Position numbers and translations under genes: made by a program. DNA of 64,000 bases. It comes from Cognataquiflexum aquatile. Lineage in GTDB: Bacteria > Bacteroidota > Bacteroidia > Cytophagales > Cyclobacteriaceae. Below are positions 26,012 to 32,853 of the stretch, piece by piece (within the stretch, counting starts at the first letter, position 1; each line of letters starts with the position of its first letter). Location of the stretch: assembly GCF_003316845.1 (NCBI RefSeq), contig NZ_QMIK01000001.1, positions 930,001 to 994,000 on the forward strand, read 5' to 3'. The notes under the pieces were generated by a model that searched no databases, was not told where the DNA came from, and saw nothing but the letters and a program-made list of their open reading frames with translations.

Positions 26012-26575
26012 TTACCAGTGAATTTCTTCACCACGGTTGGTTCTCCAGTTTTCTTCCAGGTACTTGGCATCTTCAGCATTTCTTGGAGTCACAGAGATGA
26101 CCACATTGCCTTCTTCGATTCCTGATTCATACAATTTTGCCCTGGCTTCAGGTATACCGGAACCCACCAAAGCCCCGATCATACCACCTGCAAGTCCGCC
26201 TGCACCGGCTCCTGCCAGTCCTGCAGCTATCGGTCCTGCTATCAAAATCCCAAGTCCTGGAATGACAACACTCGTACCGATTGCCGCGATGACACCTACA
26301 ATAGCTCCGATTGTTCCTCCAATGGCGGAACCTTTACCGGCATGCTCTGCTGCTTTGGTTCCGATTTCAGTTTCTTCGGCTACGTCATCTGCATAATGTG
26401 TTTTTCGGGTTTCGTCAGACATGATCAAATTGATGTCGTCTTTGGAATAGCCTCTTTCGTGAAGGGCATTGTAGGCATTTTCTGTACTTTCACGGTCCCT
26501 AAACATTCCTGTCAGGACTCTTTTTTCAGAAGTCGTATCATGTAGGACTTCATTTTCATAGCGTTGATTTTCCAT
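26012..26575 (-). CDS. general stress protein 17M-like protein with glycine zipper
   Basis: 187 residues. RVLTGMFRDRESTENAYNALHERGYSKDDINLIMSDE is the N-terminal GSP17M-like (YflT) fold. Residues about 78-145 are a glycine-zipper membrane region: GSAIGGTIGAIVGVIAAIG, IPGLGILIAGPIAAGLAGAGAG and GLAGGMIGALVGSGIPE. The C-terminal tail VVISVTPRNAEDAKYLEENW forms a beta-alpha element that pairs with the N-terminal domain in relatives. Proteins of this type associate with membranes under stress; the exact role is not known. It is preceded by the shared leader motif at 26582-26597 and lies between the DUF4142 and DUF892 genes. Confidence 0.85.
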   Translation of the reverse strand: MENQRYENEVLHDTTSEKRVLTGMFRDRESTENAYNALHERGYSKDDINLIMSDETRKTHYADDVAEETEIGTKAAEHAGKGSAIGGTIGAIVGVIAAIGTSVVIPGLGILIAGPIAAGLAGAGAGGLAGGMIGALVGSGIPEARAKLYESGIEEGNVVISVTPRNAEDAKYLEENWRTNRGEEIHW

Positions 26576-26581
26576 TTTTAA

Positions 26582-26597
26582 TTGGTTTAGTTTTATA
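26582..26597 (-). promoter_or_regulatory. shared leader motif, copy 2
   Basis: Minus-strand TATAAAACTAAACCAA, 6 bases before the start codon at 26575 and identical to copy 1 at 25946-25961. Identity of 16 bases at the same spacing before two unrelated coding sequences points to a functional leader and not to a duplicated gene. Confidence 0.45.
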
Positions 26598-26630
26598 TGA
26601 TTTGGATTGTAATTCTATTTTTTTATTTGA

Positions 26631-26750
26631 TCAGCTGCATTGGCCCAAAAGAAAGTAGATGATGACAAAAACAACGATTGTCCCAAGGCATCCCCCACCC
26701 ATTTTTTTTGCGCCGTAGCCGGCAATCAGGCCTTTGAAAATATTGTTCAT
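26631..26750 (-). CDS. 39-residue single-span membrane protein
   Basis: ATG at 26750, stop TGA at 26631-26633. The product starts MNNIFKGLIAGYGAKKMGGG and continues with CLGTIVVFVIIYFLLGQCS. A short basic amphipathic start is followed by a Gly-rich turn and one strongly hydrophobic span (residues about 22-36) closed by Cys-Ser. It fits tightly between the ferritin-like gene (stop at 26763) and the glycine-zipper gene, in the same orientation as the rest of the stress island. The Lys-then-hydrophobic layout is typical of small stress-induced membrane proteins. Function unknown. Confidence 0.6.
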   Translation of the reverse strand: MNNIFKGLIAGYGAKKMGGGCLGTIVVFVIIYFLLGQCS

Positions 26751-26762
26751 GCTATTTTCAGG

Positions 26763-27338
26763 TTAAGCAGTTTCCTCAGCTGCTTCGATGTTGACTGCGT
26801 CCATTGCGACATCGGATAATTTGAGGTCGGCTTCTTTTTCTTCCTGAAGTATCGTTTCCAACAGTTCGGCGACTTTATCCAATCCCATAGTTTCTGCAAA
26901 CTGTCTCAGCGTGCCATAAGTCGCTATTTCATAATGCTCCACTTTCTGCGCTGCGGAAATGATCCCTGCATCACGCATTGAACCTTCCTCACATTCTTCC
27001 ATGATACTGGAAGCCTCTTCAATCAGCCCTTCCATTGCGTCACATTTTTTTCCTTCAGCTTTTACTTTGATCAAAGAAAAAACCTCCACCAACCTGCTCA
27101 AATGGCCCTTGGTCTCTTCAAGGTGAGATGTCAATGCCTTTGTCAAATCCTCTGAAGTGGCATTTTTGATCATCTTTGGCATTGCTTTTACCAAAGCGTT
27201 TTCCGCCCAATAGATATCTTTCAATTGATCTTCAAACAACTTCATCAATTGGGATGATTGCATGGCTGATTTTTTTCCTGATCCGGAACTTTCTGATCTT
27301 GAGGCGGACTTTGGTGATGTGTTTTTCTTGTTTTCCAT
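26763..27338 (-). CDS. DUF892 (YciE/YciF) ferritin-like protein
   Basis: 191 residues. A Ser/Lys-rich disordered head of about 30 residues (KKNTSPKSASRSESSGSGKK) is followed by the DUF892 four-helix domain: LMKLFEDQLKDIYWAENALVKAMPKM, LTSHLEETKGHLSRLVEVFSLI, CEEGSMRDAGIISAAQKVEHYEIATYGTLRQFAE and LLETILQEEKEADLKLSDVA. Conserved Glu and His residues (EDQLKDIYWAE, HLEET, KVEHYE, EEKEAD) could bind a di-metal centre, as seen in structures of the family. It is cytoplasmic and expressed under osmotic or starvation stress in other bacteria. Here it sits directly downstream of the Mn catalase, as is common. Confidence 0.92.
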   Translation of the reverse strand: MENKKNTSPKSASRSESSGSGKKSAMQSSQLMKLFEDQLKDIYWAENALVKAMPKMIKNATSEDLTKALTSHLEETKGHLSRLVEVFSLIKVKAEGKKCDAMEGLIEEASSIMEECEEGSMRDAGIISAAQKVEHYEIATYGTLRQFAETMGLDKVAELLETILQEEKEADLKLSDVAMDAVNIEAAEETA

Positions 27339-27401
27339 TTTTCTGTGGTTTTTTGGTTTTTGACTATAATTTGATTTTAAATGCAGCTGGATATGCTTTT
27401 T

Positions 27402-28385
27402 CTATTTTGAAGAAATGCTGCTTTCCTGATGCTTTGATTTTTCTGTATCCTGATACACAGACCAACTCATGATGCCATTCTTAGGGGCAGTAGCATTGTC
27501 AACTGTTTGCTTCCTTTCTGCACTCAATTTTTTATTTGCAGATTGGACAGATTTTTCTGTACGCTCAGTTCCTTTGGCTTTTTCATCCAATAGCCCATTG
27601 GTATCTCTGACATGTTGGAGCGGGTCCTCAATGGTTTGCCATTCTTCGCCCATCAAAGGGCTTTTTCCTTCGTTCCAGGGACCTTTGAAGTCCTCTCCTT
27701 TGGACATGTTGAAGTATTTATTGCTGAATTTTGGATCGCTTTCCAAAATCCCGGGAGGAAAGTTTGGTTGGATGCTGTCCAAGGCTGCTTGGAACATTTG
27801 GAGATGGGCCACTTCCCTCGTCATCAAATAACGAAGCGACTCTTTGACATAAACATCATCTGTGAACTTCATCAGATTTTCATACACCATTTTGGCGCTT
27901 GTCTCTGCGCCGATATTCAGGCGCAAATCTGCGGTCAGATCGCCCATTCCCATGATATAAGTAGCACTCCAAGGATTGCCGACACTGTCAGTCAGGGTAG
28001 GCGTCCCGCCACTCACAATGAAAAAATGTGGATTGACCATGGCTTGATGGATGTAATCTTCCTTGGCCGCTGAGCCGTCAAGTACTTTGGTCAAATCAGA
28101 TTCATCTGCAGCATTTTTCAATTCTCCATTGACTCCGGTAAGCAACATTTGGATCGTTGCACCGACAATCTCCAAGTGACTGAATTCCTCAGTGGCGATA
28201 TCCATCAGCATATCATACTTGTCGGGAGCCGCTTTCCTGCAACCAAATGCCTGCACAAAATATTGCATGGCTGCTTTCAATTCCCCGTTTGGACCTCCAA
28301 ACTGCTCGAGCAATAATTTTGCAAACCGAACATCGGGCTTGGAAACCCTCGCATTGAATTGTAGTTCTTTTACATGGTGAAACAT
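27402..28385 (-). CDS. manganese catalase
   Basis: 327 residues. The di-manganese ligands of the family are in place: E35 in NGELKAAMQYFVQAF, E67 and H70 in ATEEFSHLEIVG, and further E/H residues in IGAETSAKMVYENL and TREVAHLQMFQAAL. PHFFIVSGGTPTLTDSVGNPWS is a typical conserved loop. The enzyme breaks down hydrogen peroxide without haem. The C-terminal 60 or so residues are polar and probably disordered (KGTERTEKSVQSANKK). It is the first large gene of the minus-strand stress island. Its leader ACTAAAACACAAAGAT resembles the motif before the other island genes. Confidence 0.95.
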   Translation of the reverse strand: MFHHVKELQFNARVSKPDVRFAKLLLEQFGGPNGELKAAMQYFVQAFGCRKAAPDKYDMLMDIATEEFSHLEIVGATIQMLLTGVNGELKNAADESDLTKVLDGSAAKEDYIHQAMVNPHFFIVSGGTPTLTDSVGNPWSATYIMGMGDLTADLRLNIGAETSAKMVYENLMKFTDDVYVKESLRYLMTREVAHLQMFQAALDSIQPNFPPGILESDPKFSNKYFNMSKGEDFKGPWNEGKSPLMGEEWQTIEDPLQHVRDTNGLLDEKAKGTERTEKSVQSANKKLSAERKQTVDNATAPKNGIMSWSVYQDTEKSKHQESSISSK

Positions 28386-28454
28386 ATCTTTGTGTTTTAG
28401 TTATAATGAGTGTATTTGGTTAAAATCCTAAAAATCCCGAAACAATCATTCGCG

Positions 28455-28610
28455 TTATTTCTTTTTTATCTCAGGCTCATCATTCATCTCGCCTATTATT
28501 CCCTTATTCTTGCCGGAGTCATCTATTTTCTTTTTTTGGTCGGGATTGTCATTCATTTTTGACAACACACCCTTATTATTGCTTTCTATGTTTTTTTGGG
28601 TCTTTTTCAT
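28455..28610 (-). CDS. 51-residue Lys/Asn-rich protein with two internal repeats
   Basis: The ATG at 28610 gives 51 residues; an upstream in-frame ATG would add 13 residues that read like leader. Two 17-residue repeats are visible, NKGVLSKMNDNPDQKKK and NKGIIGEMNDEPEIKKK. The rest is highly charged and without hydrophobic segments, so it is likely a disordered hydrophilic protein. It is the first gene of the stress island in transcription order, 70 bases before the catalase. Codon composition is as in its neighbours, and the near-perfect repeat supports that it is translated. Function unknown. Confidence 0.5.
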   Translation of the reverse strand: MKKTQKNIESNNKGVLSKMNDNPDQKKKIDDSGKNKGIIGEMNDEPEIKKK

Positions 28611-28892
28611 AGTCTTGTTTTTTATATTTTTGAAATTTAAACAGTACAAAAATGAGGTTTTAAACCTTAGAATATTTACACAGTATTATGATTATATTAT
28701 AGAATTCACTTTTCAAAAACCTGTTAACCAATCTTTTAGCATGGTAAGTCATTGCCATGAATCAGGTAAAAAATTGTGTTTGGACACCTTCAAGCCAACT
28801 ATTTTCAAAAAATCAGCTCCCATTTTTCCACCGACGGTTACCTACAAAATCGCACTTTCAATTAGTTTCGAATTCATAAACCAAATGGACTA

Positions 28893-31379
28893 ATGAGAAA
28901 AATTTACCTGATTTGTTCCCTTATCATTATGGTGGGTTCCGCCATTGGACAGGAACTTCCCACAAAAGGCAACTATGAGCTTGCGGCAAGATTTTCGCCT
29001 GAAAAACTCAAAAGAATGATCTTCACCATTGAAGTGGATGCACATTGGCTCAAGAAGTCCGACAGGTTTTGGTATGAATATGAAACCACCTCCGGCAAAA
29101 ACTGGTACCTCGTCAATCCTGCCACCAAAAGCAAAACCCAGCTTTTTGATAAAGACAAACTCGCCGCAGAAATAACCAAAATCGTCAGAGACCCTTTTGA
29201 CGGTCAGCATCTCGATATCAGCAACCTCAAATTTCTAGAAGACGAAAACACCATCCAATTCAAAATCAAAAGCACACAGGATGTGCTAAAAAAAGATTGG
29301 GCTGAAATAAAGGCAAAAAACAAAAGCGCCAAGGATTCTCTTGAAAAGAAAACATTTGTATTCCGCTATGACCTGAATAGCCAACAACTGACTGAAATCA
29401 AAGATCCTGAAGAAGAAGCCAAAAGATTGGCTTGGGCCAATATCGCTCCTGATTCCTCCAAAATCGTTTTCGTAAAAAATGAAAACCTTTATTGGACGGA
29501 CAAAGCCAACTTCAAAAAAGCCATCAAAGATGAAAAGGACAGTACCATCGTCGAAACCCAACTTACAACAGACGGTGAAAAGGATTTCAGCTACGGAAAT
29601 AGCTTTGGACGGGGTGATGACAATGTCGAGGAAGAAAAGAAGAAAAATGACAGAAAGCGGGCAAATATCCTTTGGTCAGCAAATTCCGGGGAATTTATCC
29701 TGATCAAAACAGACCAAAGGAAAATAAAAGACCTTTGGGTAATCCACAATACCCGTGACCCGAGACCGACCTTGGAAACTTACAAATATTCCATGCCGGG
29801 AGAAAAAGAGCAGCCTATCTCCTACCTGCTGCATTATTCTTTTGGCACACAGAAAATGTCCAATCTGGAAACAGCCACCTTCAAAGACCAGACTTTGGGG
29901 ATATGGTCAGAAAGCTTCCCTGCCTCCGCAAGGGATGATGATTTCAAGCCTGTCAAATGGCTGGGTGATGAGAACTTCTTCTATTTTTCAATTACTTCTA
30001 GGGATTTGAAAAAAATAGATATCTGCAGGTGGAACATCAAAGAAGGGAAGAAAGAGGTCCTCATCGAGGAGCGAAGCAATACCTATATCGACATCGCCAA
30101 ACCGGAAATTATAGCAAACGGCACTGAAATCATCCATTGGTCGGAGCGTGACGGTTGGGGACATTTTTATCTCTATGACATGAAAGGAAACCTGAAGAGA
30201 CAACTGACCTCGGGCCCTTTCCACTCAGAAAATATCGTCCGTGTGGATGAAAAAGGCCGACTCCTTTTCTTCATGGCCAATGGCAAAGAAAAAGGAGAAG
30301 ACCCTTATTATGAGCACTTCTATAAAGTCAGTCTCAACGGTGGTGCGATTTCTCTGTTGAATCCGGGTGATTTCAACCACAATACCTCGATGAATGACAA
30401 GGCTACTTTCTTTGTCAACAATTATTCGAGGGTAAATACGACTCCCGCGTCGGGGCTATATGATGCCCTTGGCAAAAAAGTAATGGACCTGGAAACAGCA
30501 GATTTGAGTTCCCTTTTTGCAGCAGGTTATCAATTTCCCGAGCCTTTCAAAGTCAAGGCTGATGACGGTATCACAGATTTATATGGCGTGATGTACAAGC
30601 CTTTTGACTTTGACAGTACAAAAACCTATCCCATTATCGAATATGTGTATCCGGGTCCCCAGACTGAAGCTGTCAACAAATCCTTTGGAAGAGGATTGGA
30701 CAGAACAGACCGATTGGCACAGTTTGGTTTTGTGGTGGTCACAGTCGGCAACCGCGGAGGACATCCCGGCAGGTCCAAGTGGTACCACAACTATGGCTAT
30801 GGCAACCTGAGAGATTATGGATTGGCTGACAAAAAGGCAACTATCGAGCAGTTGGCTGATAGACATGCTTTCATTGACAAATCCAAAGTCGGCATCCATG
30901 GACATTCCGGAGGCGGATTTATGTCTACAGCTGCAATGTTGGTATATCCTGATTTCTTCAAAGTGGCAGTTTCGAGCGCCGGAAACCATGAAAACAACAT
31001 TTACAACCGTTGGTGGTCTGAAAAGCACCATGGTGTCAAAGAACAGATTTCACCAAAGGGAGACACCACTTTCGTCTACCAGATCGAAAAAAATCCCGAC
31101 CTGGCCAAAAACCTAAAAGGAAGACTGCTACTCGTGACCGGCGACGTGGACAACAACGTCCATCCTGCCAATACCATCCGGATGGCTAATGCATTGATCA
31201 AAGCGAATAAGAGGTTTGACTTTATCATCCTTCCGGGTCAGCGCCATGGTTTTGGAGATATGACCGAATATTTCTTCTGGAGAATGGGCGACTATTTTGT
31301 ACAGCATCTTCTTGGAGACAACACCCCTCCACCGGTAGATATGCTTGAAGTGCAAAGAGAAAAAGCATTGACCAAATAG
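28893..31379 (+). CDS. S9 family dipeptidyl peptidase IV-like serine peptidase
   Basis: 828 residues with a signal peptide (KIYLICSLIIMVGSAIG). The N-terminal 550 or so residues are the DPP IV beta-propeller (WSANSGEFILIKTDQRK, IIHWSERDGWGHFYLYDMKGN). The C-terminal alpha/beta-hydrolase domain carries the triad: S672 in GIHGHSGGGF, D753 in TGDVDNNVHP and H785 in PGQRHGFGD. The family cleaves dipeptides from N-termini, usually after proline, in the periplasm. It starts 243 bases from the divergent stress island and is followed by a 180-base gap before the OsmC gene. No sorting domain is present. Confidence 0.92.
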   Translation: MRKIYLICSLIIMVGSAIGQELPTKGNYELAARFSPEKLKRMIFTIEVDAHWLKKSDRFWYEYETTSGKNWYLVNPATKSKTQLFDKDKLAAEITKIVRDPFDGQHLDISNLKFLEDENTIQFKIKSTQDVLKKDWAEIKAKNKSAKDSLEKKTFVFRYDLNSQQLTEIKDPEEEAKRLAWANIAPDSSKIVFVKNENLYWTDKANFKKAIKDEKDSTIVETQLTTDGEKDFSYGNSFGRGDDNVEEEKKKNDRKRANILWSANSGEFILIKTDQRKIKDLWVIHNTRDPRPTLETYKYSMPGEKEQPISYLLHYSFGTQKMSNLETATFKDQTLGIWSESFPASARDDDFKPVKWLGDENFFYFSITSRDLKKIDICRWNIKEGKKEVLIEERSNTYIDIAKPEIIANGTEIIHWSERDGWGHFYLYDMKGNLKRQLTSGPFHSENIVRVDEKGRLLFFMANGKEKGEDPYYEHFYKVSLNGGAISLLNPGDFNHNTSMNDKATFFVNNYSRVNTTPASGLYDALGKKVMDLETADLSSLFAAGYQFPEPFKVKADDGITDLYGVMYKPFDFDSTKTYPIIEYVYPGPQTEAVNKSFGRGLDRTDRLAQFGFVVVTVGNRGGHPGRSKWYHNYGYGNLRDYGLADKKATIEQLADRHAFIDKSKVGIHGHSGGGFMSTAAMLVYPDFFKVAVSSAGNHENNIYNRWWSEKHHGVKEQISPKGDTTFVYQIEKNPDLAKNLKGRLLLVTGDVDNNVHPANTIRMANALIKANKRFDFIILPGQRHGFGDMTEYFFWRMGDYFVQHLLGDNTPPPVDMLEVQREKALTK

Positions 31380-31557
31380 GGAAAAACTCTTCTTTAACAA
31401 TCCTGAAAATTAAGCCAAGGGAATCAAATGAGAATCTGGTTTCCTAGGTTTTTTTTGAAATTTTATCCAAAAACATAAACCTTAAGTGCGCTTTTTGGTG
31501 TTAAGACTTAAATAATTTTCTACTTTTAAAATTTAAAATACTTTAAACCGAACTAAC

Positions 31558-31968
31558 ATGAAAAGAAAATCAACCGCCGTATGGCAAGGAACAGGCAAAG
31601 AAGGCAAAGGCCATCTTACCTCCCAATCAGGTGTTTTGAACAAAACCCAATATTCATTTTCATCCAGATTTGAGGAAGGTATCGGAACCAATCCTGAGGA
31701 ATTGGTGGCAGCTGCCCATGCAGGATGCTTTGCGATGAAACTGAGTTTTAACCTTACCGGAGCGGAATTTCCACCAAAAGAACTCCATGTGGATGGCATC
31801 ATTACCCTAGAAGAAGGTACAATCAAACAATCCAAATTGATACTCAAAGCTACTGTTGACGGAATTTCCGAAGAAAAATTTGCAGAGCTGGTCAAAGACG
31901 CTGAGAAAAACTGTCCGATTTCCAAATTGCTCAACACAGAAATCGTAGTAGAATATACCCTCAATTAA
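31558..31968 (+). CDS. osmC: OsmC family peroxidase
   Basis: 136 residues, no signal peptide. Both reactive cysteines of the OsmC/Ohr superfamily are present: C57 in AAAHAGCFAMKLS and C119 in AEKNCPISKLL. The start KRKSTAVWQGTGKEGKGHLTS and the spacing fit the OsmC subgroup. The enzyme reduces organic hydroperoxides in the cytoplasm with two cysteines. Its position next to the stress island and the peptidase gives no operon; a terminator shared with the convergent channel gene follows. Confidence 0.92.
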   Translation: MKRKSTAVWQGTGKEGKGHLTSQSGVLNKTQYSFSSRFEEGIGTNPEELVAAAHAGCFAMKLSFNLTGAEFPPKELHVDGIITLEEGTIKQSKLILKATVDGISEEKFAELVKDAEKNCPISKLLNTEIVVEYTLN

Positions 31969-31986
31969 GAAAGGGTAAAAAAAACC

Positions 31987-32053
31987 AAATCCCGCATTTT
32001 TCTCTATTCCGGATTTACCTATTCCTGAAATCTGAGAGAAATGCGGGATTTTT
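31987..32053. terminator. bidirectional terminator between osmC and channel gene
   Basis: AAATCCCGCATTTTTCTCT (31987 onward) pairs with AGAGAAATGCGGGATTT (32034 onward), giving a stem of about 17 bp with U runs on both sides. It slightly overlaps the stop codon of the convergent channel gene. Confidence 0.8.
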
Positions 32054-32732
32054 ATTTTCTAGCTCTTGTCGGGGCGGTGGATACCAATTTGGCTATCACT
32101 ATTGCAGGATACAAAATACCAAAAGTCGATAAAAAAACAGATAACATTTTTGAGGATATATTTCCAGGCAGCATGTCACCAAAACCAACCGTTGTCACCG
32201 TAACCAAGCTGAAATAAATATAATTTCCAAAATCACGGTCGTTGCCTTTAAACTCCAAACTACCTGAAATAGCATTTCCACTTAACAATTGCATCAATTC
32301 AAATCCAAACGAACCCATGAGGGCAACAAGTAGGTAAACATTGATGGCGCCGATGACTCTGTAAAGATTGACTTCACTGTCTCTGAACAATAACCTGAAA
32401 TTGATGACCGTAAAAACCATCAGGTTAAGTAAAATGACAACTCTTTCTTCAAAGTAAAACTCATAGGGAATCTCACTGAATCGGATCAATCTCAACACAA
32501 TATGGATTACAACCAAAACAGCAGCCATAATAAAAAAAAACTTTTCTCTGGCAGAAAACATCCCAATTAAGAAAAGCATGATAAACATGGTATTCAGAAA
32601 ATAGGTTGAATTATCCTTTTGGTCGATCAAAATCGGAAGAAAAAACACCGTAAATAAAAGCATCACAAGAAGGGTGATGAAGGATGCGTCTGACTCCCAA
32701 TATTTTTTGGATTTTTGTATAATTCCACCCAT
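32052..32732 (-). CDS. potassium channel family protein
   Basis: 226 residues from the ATG at 32732. The frame is open for 52 more codons, but these overlap the terminator and tail of ppc and are not protein-like. Six membrane spans are visible (about residues 18-36, 44-60, 64-82, 97-113, 125-148 and 195-215), with a pore loop YIYFSLVTVTTVGFGD between the last two. TVGFGD (181-186) is a K+ selectivity filter with Phe in place of Tyr. There is no voltage-sensor arginine ladder and no RCK/TrkA-N domain, so gating is unknown. It lies 90 bases downstream of the ppc terminator on the same strand. Confidence 0.88.
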   Translation of the reverse strand: MGGIIQKSKKYWESDASFITLLVMLLFTVFFLPILIDQKDNSTYFLNTMFIMLFLIGMFSAREKFFFIMAAVLVVIHIVLRLIRFSEIPYEFYFEERVVILLNLMVFTVINFRLLFRDSEVNLYRVIGAINVYLLVALMGSFGFELMQLLSGNAISGSLEFKGNDRDFGNYIYFSLVTVTTVGFGDMLPGNISSKMLSVFLSTFGILYPAIVIAKLVSTAPTRARK

Positions 32733-32820
32733 TGCTTTTGGTTTCAAATTGGATTTCAGGCAAAATGTAGCAGATATTTTTTTCAATAACAAAAGTGATT
32801 TGCCACAAATACTTTCCAAA

Positions 32821-32847
32821 AAAAATCCCGGACTTTCGACCGGGATT
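32821..32847 (-). terminator. terminator of ppc
   Basis: AATCCCGG (32824-32831) and CCGGGATT (32840-32847) form an 8-bp stem. Reading the minus strand it is followed by a T run. It lies just after the ppc stop codon. Confidence 0.85.
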
Positions 32848-32853
32848 CTTGAA

